Numbered from the stretch's first letter, positions 16,432 through 24,953 are shown. The stretch: DNA of 35,212 nucleotides from an uncultured Halanaerobiales bacterium (GCA_913055675.1 CAJXKY010000024.1:1-35212); one strand, 5' to 3'. Translations and numbers: made by a program. The notes: a model not told the origin generated them from the sequence alone.

Positions 16432-18681
16432 ATGCAAAATATCATTATTAGAAAGATTGATAAGCATATTGGTCCTGGCGATATTGTTGGTGCTTTTATA
16501 AATGAAGCGGATATAAGCAGTAATGATATAGGCAATATCAATATTAAAAATGATGTCGCAGAAGTCGAAGTTAAAGACGAAGTCTGTGATAAAGTAGTAA
16601 ATGTTATGGATAACAATAAAATAGGTGGAGTTCAAGTCCAACTAGAAGTTGATAATGATGTTACAAGAAGAAAAACTGTAGATAGTTATTATGATAAATT
16701 TACTAGTTTAGTTGAATTAGAGCGCAAAGAAGAAATGGAAAGACATGAACTCGAAATAAAAAGGCTCTCTCCAAGAGAAAGAGAGAAGAAAGGAAGAGCC
16801 CTTTTGAATATGAGAGGAAAAAAAGATGGACAAACTTATGACCATAAACCTAAAATAAAGTTTATGAAAGAACAAGTAGGGCAAAAACTACCTGATTCTG
16901 AAATAAGTATCGGTGACTTAGTCATGGTTAGTAAAAATATGACTTTACATGAGGATAATCCGACTGGCACAGTTGCTGAAAAAACTAATTATTCAATAAC
17001 TGTTGTTTTTGATGAAAAACCCAAAGGTTTTGTTTATGGTGATTCACTTAGAATTGACTTATATGTTAATGATATTACTTTTCAAAGAATGCTTGATACT
17101 TTAGATAAATTTAAAAATGCAAAAAAGGATTCTAGAGTGGGAAAGTTACAGAAAAAGATTCTCGACCTCGAAGAATTAGAGTGGAAACAAGAACCCATTG
17201 AAAATATTGAATGGGTAAATGAAGATTTAAATGATTCACAAAAAGACGCTGTAAAAAATGCGATGGAAGCAAAAGACTTTTATTTAATCCAAGGCCCTCC
17301 TGGCACCGGAAAAACCATGACTGCTATTGAAATTATTAATCAAGGTGTAAAAGCAAAAAAGGATATACTAGCTACTGCTGATTCTAATGTTGCAGTTGAT
17401 AACCTTGTTGAGAGATTAGTAAATAGTGGTACTGAAGTGCTTCGATTAGGGCATCCGATTCGTGTAACTCCATTACTTCGCAAGCATACTCTGGACTATA
17501 AAATTTTAGACCATCCAGATTATAAAAAAGCAGAAGAATTAAGAGAAGAAGTACAAGAACTTTTAGATAAACAGGATGATTATCAACATCCCGGCAATAG
17601 CCTAAGAAGAGGGATGAGTGATGAACTGATCAAAAAGAAAGCCCAAAAAAATCAGGGTGGCCGTGGAGTAAACCCTGATACTATAAAAGATATGGCCGAA
17701 TGGATAAAATTACAGGAAAAGATCAATGATATATTTGATAGAGTAGATAGATTAGAGCAAAATGCTGTAAAGGAATTAATTGATAGTGCTGAAGTAATTT
17801 GTACAACAAATTCTACAGCTGGTTCTGATCTAGTTGAGGATTACCGATTTGATTTGGTTGTTATTGATGAAGCTACTCAATCGACTGAACCTGCTTCTTT
17901 GATTTCCTTTATAAAAGGTGAAAAAAATGTATTGATTGGGGATCACAAGCAACTTCCCCCAACAATTTTAAGCAAAAAAGCAGCCGAAAAAGGATTGAGA
18001 AAGTCAATGTTTGAAAGGCTGTATGAAATATATGGTAAAGATATTAGATCAATGTTAGAAATTCAGTATAGAATGCATGACGATATCATGGAATTCTCTA
18101 ACAATGAATTTTACAATGGAAATCTAAAAAGTGCAGCTGAAGTTGCAAACCATACTTTAAGAGATTTAGGCTATGAACTAAAAGGGAAAAAATGCTTTAC
18201 AGATAAATCATTAGACCCCGAGCAGCCAATCGTATTTATAGATACTAAAGAAATGACAGCTGAAGAAAGATCATTAAAGGGTTCTAATTCTTATGATAAT
18301 CCCGTGGAGATGGAAGTGCTTCTCGATATAGTAGATGAAGCCTTAAAATCAGAACTCAAACCTGAACAAATAGCTGTAATTGCTCCATATAAAGATCAGG
18401 TGGATTTATTAAAGAAACACAATAATCTAGAAAATCTTGAAATCAATACAGTAGATGGTTTCCAGGGCAGAGAAAAAGAAGTAGTTTTAATTTCTTTAGT
18501 AAGAAGCAATAATTGTAATAATATTGGATTTTTAAGAGATTTACGAAGAATTAATGTTGCCTTAACAAGAGCTAAAAGGAAATTAATAGTGATTGGTGAC
18601 AGCAGTACTGTTACCAAAAATGACACTTATGATAACCTTATTGACTATATTAAAGAAAATGGGTTATATTATACCTTATAA
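16432..18681 (+). CDS. SF1 (IGHMBP2/Upf1-like) helicase with N-terminal DbpA-type RNA-binding domain
   Basis: A 749-residue superfamily 1 helicase. Motifs in order are Walker A GPPGTGKT (288-295), ATADSNVAVDNL (Ia), VVIDEATQS (II), GDHKQLPPT (III), QYRMH (IV), VDGFQGREKEVV (V) and NVALTRAKRKLIVIGD (VI), the IGHMBP2/Upf1 pattern. Residues about 10-74 resemble the C-terminal RNA-binding domain of DEAD-box proteins such as DbpA: GPGDIVGAFINEADISSNDIG, then alternating strands and NNKIGGVQVQLE. A charged helical linker (about 90-125) separates the two. This points to action on RNA or R-loops, perhaps ribosomal RNA. It has an AGGAGGTG ribosome binding site and stands after dcd. Confidence 0.9.
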   Translation: MQNIIIRKIDKHIGPGDIVGAFINEADISSNDIGNINIKNDVAEVEVKDEVCDKVVNVMDNNKIGGVQVQLEVDNDVTRRKTVDSYYDKFTSLVELERKEEMERHELEIKRLSPREREKKGRALLNMRGKKDGQTYDHKPKIKFMKEQVGQKLPDSEISIGDLVMVSKNMTLHEDNPTGTVAEKTNYSITVVFDEKPKGFVYGDSLRIDLYVNDITFQRMLDTLDKFKNAKKDSRVGKLQKKILDLEELEWKQEPIENIEWVNEDLNDSQKDAVKNAMEAKDFYLIQGPPGTGKTMTAIEIINQGVKAKKDILATADSNVAVDNLVERLVNSGTEVLRLGHPIRVTPLLRKHTLDYKILDHPDYKKAEELREEVQELLDKQDDYQHPGNSLRRGMSDELIKKKAQKNQGGRGVNPDTIKDMAEWIKLQEKINDIFDRVDRLEQNAVKELIDSAEVICTTNSTAGSDLVEDYRFDLVVIDEATQSTEPASLISFIKGEKNVLIGDHKQLPPTILSKKAAEKGLRKSMFERLYEIYGKDIRSMLEIQYRMHDDIMEFSNNEFYNGNLKSAAEVANHTLRDLGYELKGKKCFTDKSLDPEQPIVFIDTKEMTAEERSLKGSNSYDNPVEMEVLLDIVDEALKSELKPEQIAVIAPYKDQVDLLKKHNNLENLEINTVDGFQGREKEVVLISLVRSNNCNNIGFLRDLRRINVALTRAKRKLIVIGDSSTVTKNDTYDNLIDYIKENGLYYTL

Positions 18682-18684
18682 ATA

Positions 18685-18713
18685 TTGTGCTGAAAATTAA
18701 TATGATGTATAAT
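18685..18713 (+). promoter_or_regulatory. Promoter for the antitoxin-toxin operon
   Basis: TTGTGC (18685-18690) and a perfect TATAAT (18708-18713), 17 bases apart, begin four bases after the helicase stop. The predicted transcript would carry a leader of about 100 bases before the antitoxin. Confidence 0.6.
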
Positions 18714-18761
18714 AAACCCAGAGTAAAAAGTTCAACCTTTAGAAAAAATGTGAATGTAGGG

Positions 18762-18791
18762 AACAGATGAGGATGAGTTTCCTCATCTGTT
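18762..18791 (+). terminator. 12-bp perfect hairpin, terminator or attenuator before the antitoxin gene
   Basis: AACAGATGAGGA (18762-18773) pairs perfectly with TCCTCATCTGTT (18780-18791) around a six-base loop. The following TTATAATATTTC is T-rich but not a clean T-run. It can stop the helicase transcript. Because the apparent promoter lies upstream of it, it would also sit in the antitoxin leader, ending 30 bases before the GTG start. Confidence 0.65.
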
Positions 18792-18821
18792 TTATAATAT
18801 TTCATCCTGGGGGTGCACTGA

Positions 18822-19097
18822 GTGGAAGATAAAGTTGAAATAACTGTGAAGATTTCCAAAAAATTATTAAAAGATGTGGATGATTATATTAAATACCGGA
18901 GGGTTAGCAGAGATAAATTTATCCATGATGCTGTAACTCATTATTTATGTGAACACAAAAAGCTTGAGTTAAGAGAAAAATTAAAGCAGGGTTATATTGA
19001 GATGAGTGATATTAATCTTGAGTTAGCCCATGAAGGATTAAAATGTGACAGTAATTCAATTCAGTTGTATGAAAAATGTTTAATGGAGTGTGAATAA
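18822..19097 (+). CDS. ndoAI: EndoAI-type ribbon-helix-helix antitoxin
   Basis: Antitoxin of the MazEF-like pair. Residues 1-45 form a ribbon-helix-helix DNA-binding domain (KVEITVKISKKLLKDVDDYI); the rest is the toxin-binding tail with LREKLKQGYIEMSDINLELA and the ending YEKCLMECE, the pattern of Bacillus EndoAI. The start is GTG, 8 bases after CTGGGGG. It is 91 residues long and lies three bases before the toxin gene. Such antitoxins usually repress their own promoter; the region 18685-18821 is the candidate target. Confidence 0.9.
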   Translation: MEDKVEITVKISKKLLKDVDDYIKYRRVSRDKFIHDAVTHYLCEHKKLELREKLKQGYIEMSDINLELAHEGLKCDSNSIQLYEKCLMECE

Positions 19098-19100
19098 GAT

Positions 19101-19451
19101 ATGGAATTAAAAAGAGGAGATGTATACTATGCTGACCTCAACCCTGTGGTGGGTTCAGAACAGGGTGGGGTCAGACCTGTACTTATAATACAAAATGATA
19201 TTGGGAATAAATATAGTCCTACAATTATAGTAGCAGCTATTACTTCTAAGATTAATAAAGCTCAGCTTCCTACTCATGTAGAAATATCTGAAAATGAGTC
19301 TAGCTTGGAGAGAGATTCAGTAATACTACTAGAACAGATTAGAACTATAGACAAAAAGAGATTAAAAAGTGAAGTAGCGAATTTAAGTGATCAAATATTA
19401 GAAAGAGTTGATACAGCTTTGGGAATTAGCCTTGGGCTCGTAAATCTTTAA
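19101..19451 (+). CDS. ndoA: MazF/NdoA (EndoA) mRNA interferase toxin
   Basis: Ribosome-independent endoribonuclease of the MazF/PemK family. At 116 residues it matches the length of Bacillus subtilis NdoA and the sequence is recognizably close: [38 protein letters not shown] and [15 protein letters not shown]. It starts with ATG at the end of the antitoxin gene, so translation is coupled. No disabling change is visible in the conserved blocks, so it is probably active. Confidence 0.96.
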   Translation: MELKRGDVYYADLNPVVGSEQGGVRPVLIIQNDIGNKYSPTIIVAAITSKINKAQLPTHVEISENESSLERDSVILLEQIRTIDKKRLKSEVANLSDQILERVDTALGISLGLVNL

Positions 19452-19487
19452 TACATAATTTTCAAAAAGTGAATAAGGGGTGTGCAA

Positions 19488-20498
19488 ATGTCAGAATATA
19501 TTGCTGATGTATATCGTAGTGAACTTATTGAAAGTAGACACAGAGGAAATTTAGCCGTAGTTAATCCTGAAAATAAATTGAACTATTTTACGGGGGACCC
19601 TAAAAATATTACATATATACGTTCAGCAGCAAAACCTTTTCAAATTTTACCGGTTATTAATTCGGGGGCAGCTGATCTTTTTCAATTCACAAAACAAGAA
19701 ATTGCCGTAATGAGTGCTTCTCATAATGGTGAAGAGAAACATGTTCAAACAGTAAGAAATATATTAGATAAAATAAATGTGAGTGAAGATAAGTTAAGTT
19801 GTGGTGTTCATGACCCAATATATAAAAAAGCAGCTCACAAACTTTATTTAGATGGTAAAAAAGCGTCAGAAATACATAATAACTGTTCAGGGAAACATGC
19901 AGCTTTACTTGCTTTGTGTAAATTTAATGATTGGGATTTGGATAATTACATATATCCTGACCATCCTGTACAAAAATTGATGCTTAAAACTATTAGTGAA
20001 ATAACTGATACAAAGCAAGATGAGATATTTTTAGGAGAAGATGGATGTGGTGTAGTTGTTTTTGGTTTACCTATTCAACAAATGGCATATGGATATGCTA
20101 GATTAGCTAACTCAAAGTTTTTACCGCTTGAGTACAGAGAAGCAGCGGATAGAATCATTAAAAGTATAAGTGACCATCCTGATATGATTGCAGGTACTGA
20201 TCGATTTAATACTGATTTAATAGACGTACTAGGAGATAAAGTTACTGGTAAAATGGGAGCTGAAGGCATTTTTTGTTTAGCTTTATTTGATGGTCCTGGG
20301 ATTTGTGTTAAAATCGAAGATGGTAATTCACGCGCTGTTCCTCCGGTTGTAATAGATGTGCTAAAAAAATTAGATTATATCGATAATGAAGAACTCAAAA
20401 AGCTTGGAAAATATGAAAAACCTATAGTTAAAAACCACCATAAGCATGAAGTGGGTTATGTTAAATCAATATTAAACTTAAAAAAGGAAGTGGAATAA
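19488..20498 (+). CDS. L-asparaginase II family protein (Rhizobium etli type)
   Basis: Member of the asparaginase II family (PF06089 type), structurally unrelated to the E. coli enzymes. Over 336 residues it shows RSAAKPFQ, containing the Ser-x-x-Lys expected for the active site, MSASHNGE, NNCSGKHAAL and EDGCGVVVFGLP; the Cys and Lys of the last two correspond to the metal-site residues described for R. etli asparaginase. I prefer ATG 19488, 7 bases after AAGGGG, to the in-frame GTG at 19482. It is separated by three bases from the amidohydrolase, which suggests joint amide or cyclic-amide metabolism. The specific substrate is unproven. Confidence 0.87.
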   Translation: MSEYIADVYRSELIESRHRGNLAVVNPENKLNYFTGDPKNITYIRSAAKPFQILPVINSGAADLFQFTKQEIAVMSASHNGEEKHVQTVRNILDKINVSEDKLSCGVHDPIYKKAAHKLYLDGKKASEIHNNCSGKHAALLALCKFNDWDLDNYIYPDHPVQKLMLKTISEITDTKQDEIFLGEDGCGVVVFGLPIQQMAYGYARLANSKFLPLEYREAADRIIKSISDHPDMIAGTDRFNTDLIDVLGDKVTGKMGAEGIFCLALFDGPGICVKIEDGNSRAVPPVVIDVLKKLDYIDNEELKKLGKYEKPIVKNHHKHEVGYVKSILNLKKEVE

Positions 20499-20501
20499 CA
20501 A

Positions 20502-21671
20502 ATGCTTTTAATTAAGGATGCTAGAATTTTAACAATGGAAGACAAAGATTTTGATAAGGGATCAATACTAATAAAGGATAATAAAATAGAAAAAATTTCA
20601 GAATATATTGAAATTAAGGAAGAGTATGAAGTCATAGATGCAAAAGACTGTATTGTAATGCCTGGTCTAATAGATGCTCATACTCATTTAGGGATCGAAG
20701 AAGATGGAATTGGTTGGGAAGGACAAGATGGTAATGAGATGACTGATCCTGTAACACCTCAACTTCGTGCGATTGATGCTGTAAATCCAGCTGATAATGC
20801 AATCAAAGAAGCCCTTAAAAATGGAGTAACTACTATTATGACTGGTCCTGGTAGTGCAAATGTTTTAGGTGGAGAAAGTACGGTATTAAAAACTGCAGGA
20901 AATACAATTGATGAAATGATATTAAAAAATCCGGCTGGTTTAAAAACTGCTTTTGGTGAAAATCCTAAAAGAGTATATAATGAACAAAACAAATTACCCT
21001 CGACTCGGATGGGAATTGCAGCAGTTTTAAGAGAGAATCTAATGAATGCTGAAGACTATATTAAAGAAAAAGAGTCAAAAGAAGAGGAAGGTAATCATTT
21101 CAATAGAGATATTAAAATGGAAAGTCTGGCTCGAGTAATAAATAAAGAGCTTCCTTTGAAAGTTCACGCTCATCGAGCTGATGATATTATGACAGCAATT
21201 CGAATTGCAAAAGAGTTTGACATTGATATAACATTAGAACATTGTACAGAAGGTCATAAAGTGGCTAAAGAAATAGCAGCAGCAAATATTCCAGCAGTTG
21301 TGGGTCCTTCTATGACTGGACGTGTAAAGGTTGAGTTAAGTGATTTAAGCTTTAAAACGGCTGGAGTATTAGCTAAAGCGGGAGTAAAAGTTGCCTTAAT
21401 GAGTGACCATCCCGTAATACCAACAAAAAATGCTACAATTTATGCAGCATTAGCGAATAAAGGTGGTCTAGATAAAAAAGAAGCTCTCAAAGCAATTACT
21501 ATAAATCCAGCTGAAATTTTAGAGGTAGATGATAGAGTTGGAAGCATTGAAAAAGGTAAAGATGCAGACCTAGTAATATTTAATGGAAATCCCTTAGACA
21601 TTAGTACTGATATTTTAAAAGTAATAATAAATGGAGAAGTAGTTGAAACGAAAAAGGATGGGAATACATAA
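20502..21671 (+). CDS. Amidohydrolase, imidazolonepropionase-like
   Basis: Metal-dependent amidohydrolase of 389 residues. The N-terminal small beta domain (to about 55) precedes the TIM-barrel metal motif MPGLIDAHTHLG (His 60 and 62); further ligands are expected in KVHAHRADD, ITLEHCTEGH and LMSDHPVIP (Asp). The ending GSIEKGKDADLVIF is typical of the superfamily. The substrate is unknown; a cyclic amide or N-acyl compound is plausible. It lies 3 bases after the asparaginase gene and only 2 bases before the first DRTGG gene, so it seems cotranscribed with the hydrogenase-associated module. Confidence 0.88.
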   Translation: MLLIKDARILTMEDKDFDKGSILIKDNKIEKISEYIEIKEEYEVIDAKDCIVMPGLIDAHTHLGIEEDGIGWEGQDGNEMTDPVTPQLRAIDAVNPADNAIKEALKNGVTTIMTGPGSANVLGGESTVLKTAGNTIDEMILKNPAGLKTAFGENPKRVYNEQNKLPSTRMGIAAVLRENLMNAEDYIKEKESKEEEGNHFNRDIKMESLARVINKELPLKVHAHRADDIMTAIRIAKEFDIDITLEHCTEGHKVAKEIAAANIPAVVGPSMTGRVKVELSDLSFKTAGVLAKAGVKVALMSDHPVIPTKNATIYAALANKGGLDKKEALKAITINPAEILEVDDRVGSIEKGKDADLVIFNGNPLDISTDILKVIINGEVVETKKDGNT

Positions 21672-21673
21672 AA

Positions 21674-22036
21674 ATGAAATTTGGTAAAATTAGAAATAAG
21701 TTAAATTTAAAAACAATACATGCCGAAACAGGTATTGAAGACCTTAATGTTAAAACAGCCTGTGGGGCTGATTTAATGAGTGATGTACTTGCTTTTTCAA
21801 ATGCAAAATCAATGTTGATAACGGGGTTAACAAATCCTCAAGTGATCAGGACTTCAGAAATGATAGAAATTAAAATTATAATTTTTGTTCGAGGGAAAAA
21901 ACCATTAGAGGAAACAATTGAATTAGCTAAAGAAAATGCTATTTCATTATTTATGACAGATAAACCTATGTTTGAAATTTGTGGGAAACTCTATAATTTA
22001 GGATTGAAACCTGAAAAATTGGTTAAAATCGAGTAA
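21674..22036 (+). CDS. DRTGG-domain protein, first copy
   Basis: A 120-residue stand-alone DRTGG-type domain (PF07085-like): alternating strands and helices with TACGADLMSDVLAF, SMLITGLTNPQVIRTSE and IKIIIFVRGKKP. DRTGG domains occur in phosphotransacetylases and beside CBS domains and are thought to be ligand-binding; no catalytic residues are evident. The gene starts 2 bases after the amidohydrolase stop. In several anaerobes such proteins flank hydrogenase genes together with ATPase and PHP proteins, as here. The role is unknown and is presumed regulatory. Confidence 0.82.
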   Translation: MKFGKIRNKLNLKTIHAETGIEDLNVKTACGADLMSDVLAFSNAKSMLITGLTNPQVIRTSEMIEIKIIIFVRGKKPLEETIELAKENAISLFMTDKPMFEICGKLYNLGLKPEKLVKIE

Positions 22037-22051
22037 CTTGGGGGATATAAT

Positions 22052-22474
22052 TTGAAAAGTAAAAAGATAATTAAAGATAATATAGAAAAAAGAGACTTTG
22101 CAAGTGGAGGAGAAGTATCAAGCAAATTAAAAAGCAAGCTGAGAAAATTAGGCATTAATAATAAAGATATACGTAGATGTTCGATAATAACCTATGAATT
22201 AGAGATGAATTTGATAATTCACTCCGAAGGTGGTATTTTAAAAGCTTCTGTGAGCTCTGAAGTTATAACAATAGAATCAAAAGATAAAGGTCCAGGTATA
22301 GCAGATATTGAGAAAGCATTAAAACCAGGTTATTCAACTGCTACTGATGAAATAAGAGAAATGGGTTTTGGAGCCGGGATGGGATTAAATAATGTAAAAA
22401 AATTTTCAGATGATTTAGAAGTTGATAGTAAAGTAGATGAGTATACCAAAGTAAAAGCTATTGTGAAATTATAA
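22052..22474 (+). CDS. Anti-sigma-factor-type serine/threonine kinase (RsbW/RsbT-like ATPase)
   Basis: A 140-residue GHKL ATPase domain. It shows an N box in YELEMNLIIHSEGG, a G1 box DKGPGIADIEKAL and a G2 box MGFGAGMGLNNVKKF, the pattern of RsbW/RsbT-like kinases rather than two-component kinases. No phosphoacceptor His domain is present. The start is TTG, 8 bases after TTGGGGG. Lying between a DRTGG gene and the hydrogenase-like sensor, it is a reasonable signal-output candidate. Its protein target is not identifiable here. Confidence 0.86.
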   Translation: MKSKKIIKDNIEKRDFASGGEVSSKLKSKLRKLGINNKDIRRCSIITYELEMNLIIHSEGGILKASVSSEVITIESKDKGPGIADIEKALKPGYSTATDEIREMGFGAGMGLNNVKKFSDDLEVDSKVDEYTKVKAIVKL

Positions 22475-22489
22475 AGTGTTTATTAAAAT
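22461..22489 (+). promoter_or_regulatory. Possible internal promoter before hydS
   Basis: TTGTGA (22461-22466) and TAAAAT (22484-22489) are 17 bases apart, overlapping the end of the ATPase gene. A TATAAT follows at 22495-22500 without a good -35. Either could give separate expression of the sensor gene. Confidence 0.3.
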
Positions 22490-22522
22490 ATGGATATAAT
22501 AAATTAAGAGCAGGTGTAATTA

Positions 22523-23854
22523 ATGAGTAATAAACATTCTGTATTATTAAAAGAGGATAAATGTGAAGGTTGTACTAATTGTGTAAAAAACTGTCCAACT
22601 AAAGCAATTAGAGTTCATCAGGGAAAAGCTACCATTAAAGAAGAGCTTTGTATTGACTGTGCTGAATGTATAAGAACATGTGAATACCATGCTAAATATG
22701 CTGAAACTAATAAATTAAAAGAACTTAAGTTAAATGATTATAATGTTGCACTTCTTGCTCCCAGTTTTTATGGTCAGTTTGATAGATCTTTTAATCCAGA
22801 AAGGATTAAAAAAGCAGTCTATAAACTTGGGTTTGATGAAGTTTGGGATGTTGCTTATGCAGCTGAGGCAATATCTCAAAAAACATATCAATTTCTTAAT
22901 AAAAATGAAGGGATCTATATATCATCTTCTTGTCCGGTCATAGTGAGGCTTATCAGCTTATTATACCCAGAGCTATTAGATAATATTGTTCCCTTCAATT
23001 CACCTGTAGATTTAATGGCGGACTATGTAAAAGAGCAACTATCAATTCCTGAATCAAAAGAATACGGGATGTATTTTATTACTCCCTGTCCAGCAAAGGT
23101 TACTGCTATCAAAAATCCTTTAGGAAGAGAAAATTCTAGTTTAACTGGTGCAATTTCTGTAGATAAGGTTTATCCTAAAATATTAGATTTGATAAAAAAT
23201 GAGAAAGATTTAAAAGATGTTGAATTAAAACAGGATTATCAACCTTATTTGGGAATTTCCTGGGGGCAAAGTGGAGGCGAAAATGATATCTTAAATAATG
23301 AAGGTATCATAGAAACTCTTTCTGTTTCTGGAATTCATAATATAAAAAAAGTTTTAGAAGAATTAACCCGCGGCAATATTGAAGGAATAAGATATTTAGA
23401 ACTAGTTGCCTGTCCTACAGGTTGTGTAGGCGGGATTTTTAATGTTAACAATCCTTTTCAGGCAAAATATAATATAAAAACAAATATTAGAGAATATTCG
23501 GATTTTATAGACCAAGATATTGATGATTTCAACTTTGAACTTGATGAAAAGATTAAAGAAATCGGGGCTGAAAAACTAGATGAAGACTTTGTCAAAGCAA
23601 TGGATAAATTAGAACAATTAGAACAGGAGATTGAAAATCTGCCGGGGCTTGATTGTGCAGCTTGTGGTGCCCCTGATTGTGAGACTTTTGCAGAGGATGT
23701 TGTTAATGGATTAGCTAAACGTTCAGACTGTATATTTGTTTTAAGAAAAGAGATTGGTGATTTAGCAGATCAGCTTTCTCTATTAACCCATGAATTACCT
23801 CCAGTAATGAACAGTGAAGAGAATAATAAAAATGATAATGAAAAAGAAAAATAA
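22523..23854 (+). CDS. hydS: Putative sensory [FeFe]-hydrogenase-like iron-sulfur protein
   Basis: A 443-residue protein with two [4Fe-4S] ferredoxin clusters (Cys 14, 17, 20, 24 and 43, 46, 49, 53), then an H-cluster-type domain (about 70-310) and a C-terminal four-Cys Fe-S motif (Cys 378, 381, 386, 403) followed by a polar tail. The H-cluster ligands are all present (Cys 137, 189, 297, 301). The proton-relay Cys of catalytic enzymes is replaced: SSSCP instead of TSCCP, Ser 136. The GGGQP stretch after the last ligand pair is also missing. These are traits of sensory rather than catalytic [FeFe] hydrogenases. It lies within the DRTGG/ATPase/PHP module upstream of the catalytic operon. Sensing of H2 or redox state is inference. 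Confidence 0.85.
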   Translation: MSNKHSVLLKEDKCEGCTNCVKNCPTKAIRVHQGKATIKEELCIDCAECIRTCEYHAKYAETNKLKELKLNDYNVALLAPSFYGQFDRSFNPERIKKAVYKLGFDEVWDVAYAAEAISQKTYQFLNKNEGIYISSSCPVIVRLISLLYPELLDNIVPFNSPVDLMADYVKEQLSIPESKEYGMYFITPCPAKVTAIKNPLGRENSSLTGAISVDKVYPKILDLIKNEKDLKDVELKQDYQPYLGISWGQSGGENDILNNEGIIETLSVSGIHNIKKVLEELTRGNIEGIRYLELVACPTGCVGGIFNVNNPFQAKYNIKTNIREYSDFIDQDIDDFNFELDEKIKEIGAEKLDEDFVKAMDKLEQLEQEIENLPGLDCAACGAPDCETFAEDVVNGLAKRSDCIFVLRKEIGDLADQLSLLTHELPPVMNSEENNKNDNEKEK

Positions 23855-23866
23855 TGGGGTGAAATA

Positions 23867-24196
23867 ATGGTTTTAAAAGATCTTTGTGAAGAATTAGATT
23901 TAGAGATTTTAAATGAGGCAGATTTATCAAGAGAAGTTAGTGGATGCTATATAGGAGATCTATTAAGCAATGTTATGGCAAATGCTCAAAAAGACCAACT
24001 GTGGCTAACTATCCAGGGACATCAAAATACTATAGCTGTTTCTCTATTAGCTGAAGTTTCAGCAGTTATAGTGGTAGAAGACTCTGAGGTTGATCAGAAA
24101 TCAATTAAAAGAGCTGAGGAAAAAGGTGTTAATTTATTGAAATCAGAATTAACTGCTTATGAACTTGCAAAAAGATTATCAGATTTAGGCGTCTAG
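23867..24196 (+). CDS. DRTGG-domain protein, second copy
   Basis: A 109-residue single-domain protein of the DRTGG type, with VSGCYIGDLLSNVMANA, LWLTIQGHQNTIAVSLLAEVSAVIVVEDSEV and a final LTAYELAKRLSDLGV. It shares the fold pattern of the first copy but is clearly divergent. It sits 12 bases after hydS and one base before the PHP gene. It is likely a ligand-binding or partner-binding subunit of the same module, and its ligand cannot be told from sequence. Confidence 0.85.
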   Translation: MVLKDLCEELDLEILNEADLSREVSGCYIGDLLSNVMANAQKDQLWLTIQGHQNTIAVSLLAEVSAVIVVEDSEVDQKSIKRAEEKGVNLLKSELTAYELAKRLSDLGV

Positions 24197-24197
24197 A

Positions 24198-24935
24198 ATG
24201 GGGAAAGTATTATTAGACCTACATATTCATTCAGTATTATCTCCCTGTGCCGATATATTGATGACTCCTGGTAATATTATTAAAAAAGCAATTGAAAAAG
24301 ATATAGATATAATATCTATTACCGATCATAATTCGGTCAAGAATGTAAAAAGTGCCATAGAAATTGCAGCAGGTAAAAAAATAAAAATAGTGCCGGGTAT
24401 TGAGGTTCAGAGTAAAGAGGATATTCATTTATTAAGTTATTTTGAAAATTTAAAAGACTTAAATTCTTATTATGAAAAAATATATGATGGCTTAAGCAAC
24501 ATCAAAAACGATGAAGAAAAATTTGGTTATCAAATTATTGTGGATAAAAACGATCAATTTATTGATAAAGAAGAAAAGTTACTAATGAATTCTACAAATT
24601 ACAGTTTAAATGAATTAGTCAATTTAACTAATAAATTTAATGGAATCGCAGTTCCTTCTCATGTAGATAGAAGTTTTGGCTTGATTAAAAATTTAGGGTT
24701 TATACCTGAAGAACTAGATATTAAATATATAGAGTTAAATTTTAATAAATCAATCACTGAATACTATGAACAGTATCCATATTTACAAGACTTTAATTTA
24801 ATTAATAATTCTGACAGCCATTATCTGAATCAAATTGAACCAAAAATGAAAATTAATTTAACAAAAAAAACCACTACTAAAAATATTTTCAAACAAATTA
24901 AACAGGAAAAACCAAAAAAATATATAATTTTATGA
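24198..24935 (+). CDS. PHP-domain phosphoesterase
   Basis: A 245-residue PHP-family metal-dependent hydrolase. Metal-binding motifs are visible in order: DLHIHSVLSPC (HxH, residues about 7-9), SITDHNS, PGIEVQSKEDIHLLSY, PSHVDRS and NSDSHYL. The catalytic set thus looks complete. Relatives include nucleases, phosphatases and the 3'-5' exonuclease of DNA polymerase III, so the substrate is open. It begins one base after the second DRTGG gene and ends just before the hyd operon promoter; the same gene is found at this position near [FeFe] hydrogenases of other anaerobes. Confidence 0.88.
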   Translation: MGKVLLDLHIHSVLSPCADILMTPGNIIKKAIEKDIDIISITDHNSVKNVKSAIEIAAGKKIKIVPGIEVQSKEDIHLLSYFENLKDLNSYYEKIYDGLSNIKNDEEKFGYQIIVDKNDQFIDKEEKLLMNSTNYSLNELVNLTNKFNGIAVPSHVDRSFGLIKNLGFIPEELDIKYIELNFNKSITEYYEQYPYLQDFNLINNSDSHYLNQIEPKMKINLTKKTTTKNIFKQIKQEKPKKYIIL

Positions 24936-24953
24936 TGAATTTTTAGTAAACTA

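Noticed and set aside
22461..22478. Second Rex-type site before hydS (TTGTGAA at 22461)
   Set aside because: Only the left half matches; the right half at the correct distance does not resemble TTCACAA.
22734..22943. A 69-residue + strand frame inside hydS
   Set aside because: It is out of frame within a gene with conserved Fe-S motifs and has no recognizable product.
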